A stretch of DNA of 64,000 nt from Bacillus shivajii (lineage in GTDB: Bacteria; Bacillota; Bacilli; Bacillales; Salisediminibacteriaceae): contig NZ_CP084703.1 in assembly GCF_020519665.1 (NCBI RefSeq), forward strand, positions 1,922,001 to 1,986,000. The letters are read 5' to 3'. The notes under the pieces are model-generated. The model was not told the DNA's origin and did not search any database. It saw only the letters and a list, made by a program, of their open reading frames with translations. The translations under genes were made by a program, and so were the position numbers. Positions within the stretch are counted from its first letter, which is position 1, and each line of letters opens with the position of its first letter. This document shows positions 38,975 to 48,803 of this stretch, one piece after another.

Positions 38975-40365
38975 GGTTCTATACTGAATGTTGTGGTCAC
39001 CCTTATCGGATCAATGTTTCTCTTTGATCTAAAAAAAGACAAAAAAATAGCACCCAATTCTCTCTTTTTGTTAACCTTGAGTTACCACACAAAAAGAAAC
39101 AAGGAGAGAATTAAGGTGCAACTAGATTTTATCACAAAGTTATTAGGGATTAAAGACAAGCATGTATTCGTATTTGATTCAGGAGAAGAAGAACAGTGCT
39201 TTTGGTTTGAACTTCATAGCGAAGTCCGAAAACAAAAGTGCCCAAAATGTAAAGAGAAGACAAAGCGAATCCATGGATATAGAATGCAATCGATTCAAGG
39301 AGCTCAGATAGCAGAGAAAAAGGTTTACTTACAATTAAGGAAACGCAGATATCGTTGTATGAACTGTGGCCATGCATTTTTTGAGAAGTTATCTTTTCTA
39401 GATAAATACCAACGACATACATCAATGCTTGCTCAAGAAGCGTTATCCTTATGTTCTGAAATGAGTTTTACACACGCAGCTAGAATCTCAGGAATGAGTA
39501 CGAATCGTTACCTCCGCCTATTTGACAAACGGAAGATAACTGTAAACAAAGTCCTTCCAAGAGCGATTGCGATTGATGAGTTTAAGGGAGATGCAGGTAA
39601 AGAAAAGTACCAAACTGTGATCGTTGATGTAGAAAATCGACATATCATTGATATATTACCGGATCGAAAAGTGAAAACGATTGAAAATTACTTTAAAGAA
39701 TGCGACACCGGTAAGGTAGAGATCGTTGTTATAGACTTATCCAAAGCATTTAAAGAAGCAGTACGTAGACAATTAGGGAGTCCACTAATCATAGCTGATC
39801 GGTTTCATTTCATGCGTCACGGGTACTGGGCATTTGATGAAGTGCGACGTGAACTACAGAATGAGTTACAAAAAGACCCTCGTATTAAGCTTAAACGATG
39901 TAAAGAACTCTTATGGAAGTCACCTGAAAAGCTTGATGAGAAAGGCAAAGCGAAGGTAGAAAAGCTATTACAAGCACACCCACAGTTAAGACAGGCATAT
40001 GAAGTGAAAAATGCGCTAGACCAATGGTTTAAACAGAGTACACCAGAGAATGCGAAAGTTGGTTTAGAAGCATGGTATACCTTTGTGGAAGAGTCCGGCA
40101 TTCCTTCATTTCAAAGGGTAGTAAAAATGTTTAAGAGATGGCAAACAGAGATCCTCCAATCGTTTATGTATCCTTATAACAATGGCTACATTGAAGGTGT
40201 GAATAATACAACGAAAGTAACGAAGAGGATGTCATATGGAATTAAAAGCTTTGAGAGATTACGAATGAAGATTTTGTGGAGACAAATGGTTAGATCCCAT
40301 GCGGTTTAAACCGCATGGGTAGAGAGAATTGGGAATTTCTGCACCACAACAATTGACAGAGAGCC
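38975..40365 (+). mobile_element. ISL3-family insertion sequence (1391 bp)
   Basis: Terminal inverted repeats GGTTCTATACTG...TGTTGTGGT (left) and GGCTCTCTGTCA...TGTTGTGGT (right, reversed) bound the element. The 8-bp target duplication CAATATTT is present at 38967-38974 and 40366-40373. One transposase gene fills the element. The element has intact ends, so it may still be mobile. Confidence 0.93.
39116..40309 (+). CDS. ISL3-family transposase
   Basis: The 397-residue protein has an N-terminal zinc-binding domain (CPKCKEKTKRIHGYR, then YRCMNCGHAFFE), a helix-turn-helix (THAARISGMSTNRYLR) and the DDE catalytic core: AIDEF (Asp), ADRFHFMRH (Asp) and NGYIEGVNNTTK (Glu). AAGGAG lies at good spacing before GTG 39116; the upstream frame extension belongs to the left terminus. 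The frame is undamaged. Confidence 0.95.
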   Translation: MQLDFITKLLGIKDKHVFVFDSGEEEQCFWFELHSEVRKQKCPKCKEKTKRIHGYRMQSIQGAQIAEKKVYLQLRKRRYRCMNCGHAFFEKLSFLDKYQRHTSMLAQEALSLCSEMSFTHAARISGMSTNRYLRLFDKRKITVNKVLPRAIAIDEFKGDAGKEKYQTVIVDVENRHIIDILPDRKVKTIENYFKECDTGKVEIVVIDLSKAFKEAVRRQLGSPLIIADRFHFMRHGYWAFDEVRRELQNELQKDPRIKLKRCKELLWKSPEKLDEKGKAKVEKLLQAHPQLRQAYEVKNALDQWFKQSTPENAKVGLEAWYTFVEESGIPSFQRVVKMFKRWQTEILQSFMYPYNNGYIEGVNNTTKVTKRMSYGIKSFERLRMKILWRQMVRSHAV

Positions 40366-40380
40366 CAATATTTCAAATTT

Positions 40381-40409
40381 GGAAGCACAAGAACCGTCCC
40401 CACGCTTCC
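40381..40409. repeat. R1 short interspersed repeat
   Basis: GGAAGCACAAGAACCGTCCC then CACGCTTCC, just downstream of the IS target duplication. Confidence 0.87.
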
Positions 40410-40428
40410 ATTATAAGGAGAGGATCAT

Positions 40429-41181
40429 ATGGAACAGGTAAAACAAGACCGAAAACCAATTAAATTGATTGCGATCGATATGGATGGGACACTTTTAAAT
40501 AATGAACATGAGATTTCAGATGTAAATCGTCAAGCGATTAAGAAAGCACAAGAAAAAGGCATTTATGTTGTGATAAGTACAGGTCGAACTCGAATGACGT
40601 GTGGTGAATTAGTCAATTCTCTTTCTCTTAGTTCTTATCTTATTACGGTTAATGGGAGTGAAATCTGGGATAAAGATGGATCCTTACTAGAGAGACAACT
40701 ACTTGATACAAAATACATAAAGCGTATGTGGGAATTAAAGCAAAAATATAATACGACTTGTTGGGCAGCAACTGTAGACAGCGTATGGCGGGAGGAGTTT
40801 CCTGAAGATTTTTCCTCACATGAGTGGATGAAGTTTGGTTTTGATATTAAAGATGATGTGGTAAGGGAAACGATCTTGGATGAGCTCTCTCAAAATAAAG
40901 CATTAGAGATTAGTAACTCTCATCCGAAAAACCTTGAAATTAATGCAGCTGGTGTCAACAAAGCAAGAGCGTTAGAAAAAGTTTGTGAACGAATTGGCAT
41001 TACCCTTGATCATGTTCTTGCCATGGGTGACAGCTTAAATGACTTGGCGATGATTAAAGAGGCCGGCGTAGGTGTTGCTATGGGAAATGCACAAGAATTT
41101 GTGAAAGAATCAGCAGATTGGGTGACAACAACAAATGAGGAAGACGGAGTGGCTAAGGCCATTCATAGGTGGGCGCTGTAA
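40429..41181 (+). CDS. Cof-type HAD-IIB phosphatase
   Basis: This 250-residue haloacid-dehalogenase phosphatase has motif I DMDGTLL, motif II STGRT, a conserved Lys (INAAGVNKARAL) and motif III/IV GDSLNDLAMI. HAD-IIB enzymes dephosphorylate sugar phosphates or cofactors such as FMN. TAAGGAGAGGATCAT precedes the ATG. It stands alone; substrate is unknown. Confidence 0.9.
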   Translation: MEQVKQDRKPIKLIAIDMDGTLLNNEHEISDVNRQAIKKAQEKGIYVVISTGRTRMTCGELVNSLSLSSYLITVNGSEIWDKDGSLLERQLLDTKYIKRMWELKQKYNTTCWAATVDSVWREEFPEDFSSHEWMKFGFDIKDDVVRETILDELSQNKALEISNSHPKNLEINAAGVNKARALEKVCERIGITLDHVLAMGDSLNDLAMIKEAGVGVAMGNAQEFVKESADWVTTTNEEDGVAKAIHRWAL

Positions 41182-41197
41182 ATCCCAATGGATTGAT

Positions 41198-41240
41198 GGG
41201 AGCATGAGGACAATATTATATAGTTCTCACGCTTCCCTTT
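41198..41240. terminator. Convergent terminator hairpin
   Basis: GGGAGCATGAGGAC and GTTCTCACGCTTCCC form imperfect arms between convergent genes. Confidence 0.55.
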
Positions 41241-41252
41241 ATCTTTCTAACC

Positions 41253-41774
41253 CTACGCTTTAAATGCTACCACATTATTTCCTTTCCCTTTTTTACTCGA
41301 AAAAATCGCTTTTAACTTTTCGATCGGTTCTATACAGTCTGTAAATAATAATGTACTGAGATAGAAGGTGCCACCACTTGAGTTGAATAAATAATCGAGG
41401 CGTCGGTCATCGTATTTTGGGTTCATCAATTGATAATACATCCCTAGCCTTAACATTTCATGCTTCATTCTGTCTTCGTCATCGATCATATCTGCATGGT
41501 ATAAGTACAGCGTTCCATCAGATAATGATTGAATGACTCCCAAGCCTAACGTGACGGCTAAGCTCATATCAATATTGTTGCCAACGTCATAAACGAACTG
41601 CACGAGTTTTGTTGGATAAACCGTTTCCCAAACGTGTGAGCCGTCTGAAACCTCCATCCCTTCTTCATAAGGCAAAAACGTGCAATCGTCTGTCATCACA
41701 AACTTCGAAATAACAACAAAGTCTTCATTTAACGTAGCTTCACTAATATTCACGCGTTCAATATTTTTCACCAT
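41253..41774 (-). CDS. Hypothetical protein (173 aa)
   Basis: This soluble protein has a mixed alpha/beta look, with LSDGTLYLYHADMIDDEDRM in the middle and a Lys/Gly-rich SSKKGKGNNVV end. AAAAAGGAG lies seven bases before ATG 41774, and the ATG at 41780 is too close. I do not recognise it. Confidence 0.65.
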   Translation of the reverse strand: MVKNIERVNISEATLNEDFVVISKFVMTDDCTFLPYEEGMEVSDGSHVWETVYPTKLVQFVYDVGNNIDMSLAVTLGLGVIQSLSDGTLYLYHADMIDDEDRMKHEMLRLGMYYQLMNPKYDDRRLDYLFNSSGGTFYLSTLLFTDCIEPIEKLKAIFSSKKGKGNNVVAFKA

Positions 41775-41884
41775 GTTCATTCTCCTTTTTGCAAAAATGC
41801 TATTATCTACATCTATAAATGAACATCAAAAAATCACACAGGTTATAATTAGAGAAGCATTGATACTTGAGATGGAGGGATTCG

Positions 41885-42277
41885 ATGGGCGTTGGCATAA
41901 AAATTTTCTGTGAGAACTGTTTATATATGAAAGATTTTCTATTAGGTATCGGGATGCACCACTCATGTTTTGAGCATTGTATTGACAGCTTACATCCGAA
42001 GACGAAAACAAAGTTACAAAAGCAGATAGGAAACTCGAAGATCAATGACTACGAGTTCGAGTACAAGCTTTTCAACTGTTTAAAATGCAAAAAGGTTTAC
42101 AGTCGGCCTTACATGAAAGTGATGTATGGCGAAAACGAAGTGGCGGAAACAAATATCAATTGTTCGTGCAAAGGGAAAGGGGAAGAAGTCGAGAATTTAG
42201 AAAAAATCGAAAGGATGCCTTGTCCGAAATGTAAGGAAGCTTCATTAAAAGTAGAGGAACATCTCTTGTGGGATTAA
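41885..42277 (+). CDS. Hypothetical zinc-ribbon protein (130 aa)
   Basis: Four Cys pairs or motifs are seen: FCENC near the N-terminus, CLKCKK, CSCKGKG and CPKCKE near the C-terminus. The N-terminal IGMHHSCFEHC suggests another metal site. TGGAGGGATTCG precedes ATG 41885. The protein is probably metal-binding; function is unknown. Confidence 0.65.
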   Translation: MGVGIKIFCENCLYMKDFLLGIGMHHSCFEHCIDSLHPKTKTKLQKQIGNSKINDYEFEYKLFNCLKCKKVYSRPYMKVMYGENEVAETNINCSCKGKGEEVENLEKIERMPCPKCKEASLKVEEHLLWD

Positions 42278-42336
42278 TATAATGGTATAAACCACTCGAC
42301 TTGAGGCAAGTATTACAATCAAATATTTTTCTATTA

Positions 42337-42376
42337 ATACACCCTTTTGCAATTTCGATTGCAAAAGGGTGTATTA
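42337..42376. promoter_or_regulatory. Perfect inverted repeat upstream of the sorbitol operon
   Basis: AATACACCCTTTTGCAA and TTGCAAAAGGGTGTATT flank TTTCGA. There is no T run, so it is either a bidirectional terminator stem or an operator for the sorbitol regulator. Confidence 0.65.
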
Positions 42377-42377
42377 A

Positions 42378-42391
42378 TGTTTGCGCTTACA
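42378..42391 (-). promoter_or_regulatory. cre site (CcpA catabolite-repression element)
   Basis: Read on the minus strand, TGTAAGCGCAAACA fits the Bacillus cre consensus TGWAANCGNTNWCA with one deviation that is an allowed A/T exchange. It lies about 60 bp before the dehydrogenase start. Confidence 0.72.
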
Positions 42392-42448
42392 ACTTTTATA
42401 CTAAAAGTACCAAATGAAAGTGATTACATAGAAGGTGAGGAAAGAGAA

Positions 42449-43252
42449 ATGAATAGTACTACATGGCTTGGTTTAGAAGGAAAAGTAGCAATCGTAACTG
42501 GCGGAGCATCAGGAATTGGTTTAAGTATCGTTAAAGAACTACATAATAATGGTGCCACGGTTGTTGTAGCAGATTTAAATGTAGAAAATGGTGAACAAGA
42601 GGACGGTACATACACGATAAAATGTAATGTAACAAGCAAGGAAAGTGTTGATGAAACAGTTGCTAAAGCCGTTGAATTGTTTGGGACAGTAGATATTCTC
42701 GTTAATAATGCAGGTGTGAATTTGCCTAGATTATTAGTTGATGACAAAGGCGAACGTCCAGAATATGAACTAAATGAAAAAGACTTTGACTTTATGGTGG
42801 CGGTCAATCAAAAAGGTCCTTATTTGTTTGCACAAGCTGCAGCAAAACAAATGTTAAAACAAGATAAAGGTGTAATTATAAATGTTTCTTCTGAGGCTGG
42901 ACAAGAAGGTTCTGCAGGACAAAGTTGTTATTCAGCAACAAAAGGAGCTGTAATATCATTTACTCGTGCATGGGCAAAAGAGTTAGGTAAGCACAATATT
43001 CGTGTCGTTGGTATTGCTCCTGGAATTTTAGAAGAGACTGGATTAAGAACTGATAGTTACAATGAAGCATTAGCGTATACAAGAGGTGTTACTGTTGAAG
43101 GGTTAACAACAGACTATAGTAAGTCAATTCCGCTTGGAAGAGAAGGAAGATTAAATGAAGTTGGTGATTTAGTAGCCTACCTATCTTCAGACCGCTCAAA
43201 CTATATTACAGGAACGACTTTAAATATATCTGGTGGTAAATCAAGAGGCTAA
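42449..43252 (+). CDS. SDR oxidoreductase, probable sorbitol-6-phosphate 2-dehydrogenase
   Basis: This 267-residue short-chain dehydrogenase has the NAD-binding GGASGIG motif (about residues 18-24), NNAG, the catalytic Ser, and YSATKGA (Tyr-x-x-x-Lys). Together with the PTS glucitol genes downstream, it most likely oxidises D-sorbitol 6-phosphate to fructose 6-phosphate. AAGGTGAGG precedes ATG 42449; the upstream extension covers the cre site and is not coding. It is separated from the rest of the operon by a second promoter. Confidence 0.88.
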   Translation: MNSTTWLGLEGKVAIVTGGASGIGLSIVKELHNNGATVVVADLNVENGEQEDGTYTIKCNVTSKESVDETVAKAVELFGTVDILVNNAGVNLPRLLVDDKGERPEYELNEKDFDFMVAVNQKGPYLFAQAAAKQMLKQDKGVIINVSSEAGQEGSAGQSCYSATKGAVISFTRAWAKELGKHNIRVVGIAPGILEETGLRTDSYNEALAYTRGVTVEGLTTDYSKSIPLGREGRLNEVGDLVAYLSSDRSNYITGTTLNISGGKSRG

Positions 43253-43330
43253 AATATAAAAAGAAATTTACAAACCTCGGTAAAACTTTTTGATACGATA
43301 AACTAGCAATTTATTCAATAGTATTAAACC

Positions 43331-43359
43331 TTTACATTCGTTTGCTTTATATGTATGAT
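43331..43359 (+). promoter_or_regulatory. SigA-type promoter before the regulator gene
   Basis: TTTACA, 17-bp spacer, TATGAT. It would drive the regulator and the PTS genes. Confidence 0.65.
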
Positions 43360-43475
43360 GAGGCACGTGATTTACTTTTATACTAAAAGAAACTTCTTTT
43401 GAATTGTATAACGGCAACGAAAGTATTCGTCATGAGGACTTGGCGCTAAGCCAAGGTTTGTTAGAGGGTGGTAAT

Positions 43476-45395
43476 GTGTTTAATTATTCGTTGGACGATC
43501 GAATCGTTCAAATAATCAATATTTCACGAAAAAAACAACATAGTTCAATTGATTACCTTGCCTCGACATTAGGTGTCAGCACGAGATCTATTCGAAATGA
43601 TATAAAGCAGTTAAATAGTGAATTAAACGGTATAGCAGTGTTTGTTAATGAAAAAGGTAAAGGGTTTTATTTAAAAGTAGAAGATGAGAAAGAGTTTGCA
43701 AGCTTGATGGAGAACATCGAAGCAGAGAGCAAATCTTATGATTCACCGACAGGCAGAATCGCATATATCTTTGACCGCTTATTGAATCAAGAAGAGACGT
43801 TACCAATGGATGATCTCGCCTACGAAATGAATATTGGCAGGAGTACACTAGTTAACGAATTGAAAAAAGCTAAGGTATCTTTGGAAGCATATAACTTATC
43901 GATCGTAGGAAAACAAAGTCATGGTATTTTTCTAGATGGTAAAGAAATCAATTTACGCTTCTTTATTTTAGATAATATTTACGATTTTTTATACGATGAT
44001 TTTCCATTAGACGAAGATGTAAAAAACGAAATTGTGACGATTTCTAATGAGCATGATATCGAATCAACAACGCAGAAAGCATTATTACAATTTATTATTG
44101 TGATGTTGGATCGTTTACTTAAGAATCATCCACTTATTGAGGTAAATAACAAGCATGAAGAATTAATAAATTCGAATGATTATAAAATCGCTAAAAATAT
44201 TGCTGAAATGATTGAGGCGAAATTGCCAATAAAAATACCAGAGTATGAAATCTTGTTTATAACTATACCTATTGCTGGTCGACGAACACCTACAAATAAT
44301 CGTACGATGGCTGACATTATCATCCCGGAAGATGTAACACAGTTGTTAAATAACATTGTAGAGCAATTAGGTTTTAATAAACAAGTAATTCAAGAGAACG
44401 AAACAATTTTTAAAGATTTTCAATATCATCTAACTTTTATGATTAATCGACTCATATATGGATTGCGTTTGAAAAATCCATTATTAGACGATGTTAAAGA
44501 GAAATATCCACTTGCTTTTAAATTGGCGGAACTAGCTGGTGACGTTATTGAAAGAGAGTATGATGTTAAAGTTTCTGAACATGAACTCGGTTATATCGCG
44601 TTTTATTTTGGGGTTTTCATCGCGAAAAGTGAGGGCGAAGTGAAAAAGATAAATAAGGCAGCGGTCATTTGTGGCACTGGAAGGGGAACAGCCAAATTAG
44701 TATCTATTCAACTTGAAAGAGTACTAAAGCAAAACACCGATATAGATATATATTCAGATGTGGATGTATCAAAGGAGCTACTAAATGACTATGACATTAT
44801 CTTTTCAACTGTCAAATTAGAAGTTAAAACAGAAACTCCAACAGTTATGATCAATGAGATTTTCGATGAACGAAGTGTAGCAAAGAAAATAGAAGAAGTG
44901 ATGTACGTACACCACCTTCCGTTGGATAATGGTATTCATGCATCATTTATGAAACAATTAGTTGATCAGGATAAGTTTTTTCTTTTAAACAGTGAGAAAA
45001 GTTATAACGAGAATGTTCATGATATGGTTCATGCTTTAATTGACAAAGGGTATTTTGATAGCGGTTTCCATAAAAGATTAAATGAACGTGCGAAAAAGGG
45101 TTCGATGGTTTTCGAAAATTATATCGCATTCCCACATACTTACAACACGTTGTCAGATAAAATAGAGCTAGCGATCGGAGTCTTTCCTACAGCAGTCACT
45201 GCAGAAAACAAAAAAGTAAGACTCGTTTTTCTATTAGGGGTGCCAGAACAGGAGTCAGTAAATACTGAACATTTATTAGTAAAGATTTATGATGAGATCA
45301 TTCGAATTGCAAACGACCAGTCATTATTGAGTAAGTTAACAAAGAGCACTGGTTATGAGGACTTTATCGAACATTATGAAAAAAATAATGACTAA
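43476..45395 (+). CDS. PRD-containing transcriptional activator of the sorbitol operon
   Basis: This regulator of about 639 residues belongs to the BglG/MtlR/LicR type. In order it has an HTH_11 domain (ASTLGVSTRSIRNDIKQLN), a second winged helix, two PTS regulation domains (with His in HHDIES-like and HELGYIAFYFG contexts), a PTS IIB-like domain (AVICGTGRGTAKL with Cys) and a C-terminal EIIA-like domain (FENYIAFPHT with the phosphorylatable His). Phosphorylation by the PTS would control its activity. GAGGGTGG precedes GTG 43476; TTG 43404 lacks a site. Confidence 0.88.
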   Translation: MFNYSLDDRIVQIINISRKKQHSSIDYLASTLGVSTRSIRNDIKQLNSELNGIAVFVNEKGKGFYLKVEDEKEFASLMENIEAESKSYDSPTGRIAYIFDRLLNQEETLPMDDLAYEMNIGRSTLVNELKKAKVSLEAYNLSIVGKQSHGIFLDGKEINLRFFILDNIYDFLYDDFPLDEDVKNEIVTISNEHDIESTTQKALLQFIIVMLDRLLKNHPLIEVNNKHEELINSNDYKIAKNIAEMIEAKLPIKIPEYEILFITIPIAGRRTPTNNRTMADIIIPEDVTQLLNNIVEQLGFNKQVIQENETIFKDFQYHLTFMINRLIYGLRLKNPLLDDVKEKYPLAFKLAELAGDVIEREYDVKVSEHELGYIAFYFGVFIAKSEGEVKKINKAAVICGTGRGTAKLVSIQLERVLKQNTDIDIYSDVDVSKELLNDYDIIFSTVKLEVKTETPTVMINEIFDERSVAKKIEEVMYVHHLPLDNGIHASFMKQLVDQDKFFLLNSEKSYNENVHDMVHALIDKGYFDSGFHKRLNERAKKGSMVFENYIAFPHTYNTLSDKIELAIGVFPTAVTAENKKVRLVFLLGVPEQESVNTEHLLVKIYDEIIRIANDQSLLSKLTKSTGYEDFIEHYEKNND

Positions 45396-45451
45396 TCACA
45401 CAGTTCTATATGTTCTTTTGAATGACTTGGAATGAGAAAAGGGTGTTAAAT

Positions 45452-45886
45452 ATGGAAGTCATTTTGCTTCTAGGTGGATTAATGGCATTTGCATGGCTGG
45501 TGCAAAGTGTGTTTGGATTCTTTCAAATAAAAAACTTCAACCTCAATTATATTGAAATGAGATCAAAAGGAAGAGTAGCGATTGGGAGAAGGAAAGGGAT
45601 GTTAACTGCTGGTACGGTAGTTATGCTAGCGATCAATAAGAAAAATGAAATAATTGATGCTAGAAAAATGGAAGGCCTTACAGTTTTAGCTCGCGTAAAA
45701 CCGATGAAAGGCTTAGAAAATAAGCATTTACTTAAATTGAAACAACAAGACTTAAATCAGTTTCACCGATTAACCGCTGCTGCCATTCAAGATGCGGTAG
45801 CGAGTTATGACATAATTTCAAAAGGAGGTGAATTAAAGCCTAAGAAAACATTGTTCGAAAAAGTTATATCAAAGTTTAAAAATTAA
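45452..45886 (+). CDS. gutM: Glucitol operon activator GutM
   Basis: This protein of about 144 residues has one N-terminal membrane helix, then FGFFQIKNFNLNYIEMRSKG and GRVAIGRRKG, which is the GutM/SrlM pattern. GutM is an accessory activator of sorbitol operons. It lies between the regulator and the PTS genes, as in related operons. The likely start is ATG 45452, with AAAAGGGTG upstream. Confidence 0.88.
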   Translation: MEVILLLGGLMAFAWLVQSVFGFFQIKNFNLNYIEMRSKGRVAIGRRKGMLTAGTVVMLAINKKNEIIDARKMEGLTVLARVKPMKGLENKHLLKLKQQDLNQFHRLTAAAIQDAVASYDIISKGGELKPKKTLFEKVISKFKN

Positions 45887-45906
45887 GGTAAAGAGGAGGA
45901 ACAAAA

Positions 45907-46452
45907 GTGAACTTTTTAACAGATTTAGCATCCGGCTTTATGGGAATGTTTGAGCAGGGTGGAGAAGTATTCGTTGATTTAGTAACAGGGATAGTGCCAT
46001 TATTAATCTGTTTATTAGTAGCAATGAACGCAGTTGTTAAATTAGTAGGTACAAACAGAGTAGAGAAACTAGCAAAAAAATCTGGGAAAAACCCTTTTAC
46101 AAGATATTTTGTTTTACCAGTCGTTGGTACGTTTTTCTTTGCAAATCCAATGACATTATCATTAGGTAGATTTTTACCGGAAAAATATAAGCCAAGCTAT
46201 TATGCATCAGCATCTTTTTCTTGTCACACGCATAATGGACTTTTCCCGCACGTAAATCCAGGAGAATTATTCGTATTTCTAGGAGTTGCAGCAGGGATTA
46301 CAACATTAGGACTACCAGTAGCTGAACTTGCATTATTTTATTTCTTGGTAGGTATTGTAACGAACTTTTTCCGAGGATGGGTTACTGATTTCACAACTGC
46401 CTATGTTGCAAAACAACAAGGAGTTATATTGAAGGATAAAGTTGAACTTTAA
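45907..46452 (+). CDS. srlA: PTS glucitol/sorbitol transporter subunit IIC
   Basis: The 181-residue integral membrane subunit matches EIIC-Gut ([60 protein letters not shown]). It forms part of the sorbitol channel with the IIBC protein. AGAGGAGGAAC precedes the GTG start. It overlaps the next frame's upstream extension only. Confidence 0.95.
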   Translation: MNFLTDLASGFMGMFEQGGEVFVDLVTGIVPLLICLLVAMNAVVKLVGTNRVEKLAKKSGKNPFTRYFVLPVVGTFFFANPMTLSLGRFLPEKYKPSYYASASFSCHTHNGLFPHVNPGELFVFLGVAAGITTLGLPVAELALFYFLVGIVTNFFRGWVTDFTTAYVAKQQGVILKDKVEL

Positions 46453-46465
46453 GGAGGGGAACAAA

Positions 46466-47509
46466 ATGACAACAGCAGTACAAACGTTTCAATCAGCAGT
46501 TGTTCACGCAGGTGCTGGCGGATTTGGCGGACCACTCGTCATCAGTCCAAATGAAAAACAAAATAAAATCGTTTATATAACTGGAGGAAATAAGCCTAGT
46601 ATTGCAACAAAGCTTGCAGAGTTAACAGGCGCAGAGTTAGTAGACGGGTTTAAAACAAAGGTACCAGAAGAAGAGACCGCTTGTGTGATCATTGATTGTG
46701 GAGGAACATTACGTTGCGGGATTTACCCACAAAAGCGTATTAAGACGATCAATATCATGCAAACAGGGCAAAGTGGACCTTTAGCGAAGTTTATCACGGA
46801 AGATATTTATGCTTCTGGGGTTAAAGAAGAAAATATTATGTTGCACGACGGTGCGGCAACACCTGTGCAACATAACGAAGAAAATAAAACTGAATCAGAA
46901 TCTTTAACAGAATCTGAAACTGAATCTACGCAAAAGTATAGCACAAACAAAAAAATAAGTGAACAACAAGAACCAAAAGGGTTAATGGTGAAAGTCGGTA
47001 TGTTCATGGGGAACTTTATTAATACCCTTTTCCAAGCAGGACGAGAAACAATTGATACGGTTATAAAGACGATCCTACCATTTATGGCCTTTGTTGCGAT
47101 GTTAATTGGGGTTATCCTATATTCAGGAATCGGTGACCTATTTGCAGCTTACTTATCACCGTTAGCTGGTTCTTTACCAGGGTTATTACTCATATCGTTA
47201 GTATGTTCATTCCCATTATTATCCCCGTTCTTAGGACCTGGTGCAGTTATCGCACAAGTTGTTGGAACATTAATTGGTGTTCAAATTGGACAAGGTAATA
47301 TCCCACCACAATTAGCATTACCTGCATTATTTGCAATTAACTCACAAGCTGCGGCGGACTTTATCCCTGTTGGTCTAGGTTTAGCGGAAGCAGAATCTGA
47401 AACAGTAGAGGTCGGGGTGCCATCCGTTCTGTACTCGAGGTTCCTCACAGGTGCACCTACTGTCTTTGTCGCTTGGCTTGCAAGCTTCATGTTATTTACA
47501 GATTATTAA
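46466..47509 (+). CDS. srlE: PTS glucitol/sorbitol transporter subunit IIBC
   Basis: The 347-residue protein has a cytoplasmic EIIB domain (residues 1-130; [20 protein letters not shown] and a Cys in [18 protein letters not shown]), a Glu/Ser/Thr-rich linker, and a membrane IIC part (from about 175). The IIB cysteine takes phosphate from IIA and passes it to incoming sorbitol. AAGGAGGGGAAC precedes ATG 46466. Confidence 0.95.
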   Translation: MTTAVQTFQSAVVHAGAGGFGGPLVISPNEKQNKIVYITGGNKPSIATKLAELTGAELVDGFKTKVPEEETACVIIDCGGTLRCGIYPQKRIKTINIMQTGQSGPLAKFITEDIYASGVKEENIMLHDGAATPVQHNEENKTESESLTESETESTQKYSTNKKISEQQEPKGLMVKVGMFMGNFINTLFQAGRETIDTVIKTILPFMAFVAMLIGVILYSGIGDLFAAYLSPLAGSLPGLLLISLVCSFPLLSPFLGPGAVIAQVVGTLIGVQIGQGNIPPQLALPALFAINSQAAADFIPVGLGLAEAESETVEVGVPSVLYSRFLTGAPTVFVAWLASFMLFTDY

Positions 47510-47516
47510 AAGATAT

Positions 47517-47548
47517 AGATATAACCTGTATAAATGCTGGTTATATCT
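47517..47548 (+). terminator. Hairpin between the IIBC and IIA genes
   Basis: AGATATAACC pairs with GGTTATATCT. The T run is short, so it may be a partial terminator or an mRNA-stability element that tunes IIA expression. Confidence 0.5.
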
Positions 47549-47591
47549 TATTTCTAAATAAAACAGATTAATAAAGTAAGGAGTTATTTCT

Positions 47592-47957
47592 ATGAATACG
47601 ATTTACAAAACAAATGTATCGAAAGTTGGTCCTTTAGTTGAACAATTTTATGGTGAAAAAATGGTAATTTTGTTTAAAGAGGGCGCTCCTGAGGAGTTAC
47701 AGGAATATTGTGTTCTCCATGAAACAAACCAGTTGGATGAAGACATTAAGGTTGGAGACAGCTTATATCTTAACAATAAAGAGTATAAGGTGACAGCTGT
47801 CGGTGATGCAGTTAATAAAAACCTTAACGATTTAGGACATATCACATTAAAGTTTAATGGTGAAAATAGTGCTGACTTACCCGGAACATTAGTTTTAGAA
47901 GATGAACCAATCGATACTATTACTGAAGGAACAACGATTTCAGTTATTAGAAAATAA
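47592..47957 (+). CDS. srlB: PTS glucitol/sorbitol transporter subunit IIA
   Basis: This 121-residue protein matches EIIA-Gut (VLHETNQLDEDIKVGDSLYL, AVGDAVNKNLNDLGHITLKF). The phosphorylatable His would be in VLHET. TAAGGAGTTATTTCT precedes the ATG. Confidence 0.93.
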   Translation: MNTIYKTNVSKVGPLVEQFYGEKMVILFKEGAPEELQEYCVLHETNQLDEDIKVGDSLYLNNKEYKVTAVGDAVNKNLNDLGHITLKFNGENSADLPGTLVLEDEPIDTITEGTTISVIRK

Positions 47958-48066
47958 TATGTTTGCCGTATTATTGGTATGACAAATGAAGCAGTGGAGG
48001 TTTCCTTCACTGCTTATTCTTACATGTTTATTTTCATCCACTTACGAAAAAAGAAGGGAGCTTACA

Positions 48067-48738
48067 ATGGAAATACTCATAGACAGTGCGAATATTAAAG
48101 AGATAATCAGACTGTCTGATCTCTATCCGATCGATGGTGTCACGACGAACCCAACCATTATTTCGAAAGAAAAAGAACCTTTTTTGCCTCTCGTTCAAGA
48201 TATTCAGCGTCATATTGGAAATGAAAAAATGCTCCATGTTCAAACGCTGTCTACTACAGCAAATGATATTGTTAATGAAGCACTACATTTAACGAATCAA
48301 TTAGATGGAAATGTCTACGTGAAAATTCCTGTAATACCTGAGGGGATTAAAGCAATGAGAATGCTTCATCAAGAGGAAGTGAAGTTGACTGCAACGGCTG
48401 TCATAACCCCATTACAAGCATTAATGGCTGCAAAGGCAGGAGCTCATTACGTAGCACCTTATGTCAATAGAGTGAGTAACCTCTCTGTAGATGGAACACA
48501 AGTGGTGGAGGAAATTGTCAACTTATTTAACACTTATAAGCTCTCCACGAAAGTATTAGGTGCCAGCTTTAAAAATGTAGACCAAATAAAACAAGTGGCA
48601 TTAAAGGGAAGTCATGCAATAACAGCAAGTCCAGATATGATTGACGCAATGCAGGAACATTTACTAACTGAATGGAGTGTGGATCAATTCAGCTCGGATT
48701 GGCAAATGGCGTTTGGGGAAAAGACGTTCATAAAATAG
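48067..48738 (+). CDS. fsa: Fructose-6-phosphate aldolase / transaldolase-family protein
   Basis: This 223-residue TIM-barrel belongs to the small transaldolase group. The Schiff-base lysine is in YVKIPV, with TTNPTI and TATAVITPLQALMAA as family landmarks. FSA enzymes split fructose 6-phosphate into dihydroxyacetone and glyceraldehyde 3-phosphate, the product of the SDR enzyme. AAGGGAGC precedes ATG 48067. True F6P-aldolase versus transaldolase activity cannot be settled by eye. Confidence 0.85.
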   Translation: MEILIDSANIKEIIRLSDLYPIDGVTTNPTIISKEKEPFLPLVQDIQRHIGNEKMLHVQTLSTTANDIVNEALHLTNQLDGNVYVKIPVIPEGIKAMRMLHQEEVKLTATAVITPLQALMAAKAGAHYVAPYVNRVSNLSVDGTQVVEEIVNLFNTYKLSTKVLGASFKNVDQIKQVALKGSHAITASPDMIDAMQEHLLTEWSVDQFSSDWQMAFGEKTFIK

Positions 48739-48803
48739 GACGGTATAAAATGATAAAAGGAAATCATCTAATGTTTAAGGTGATGTGATGGGAGAGTTAT
48801 AAA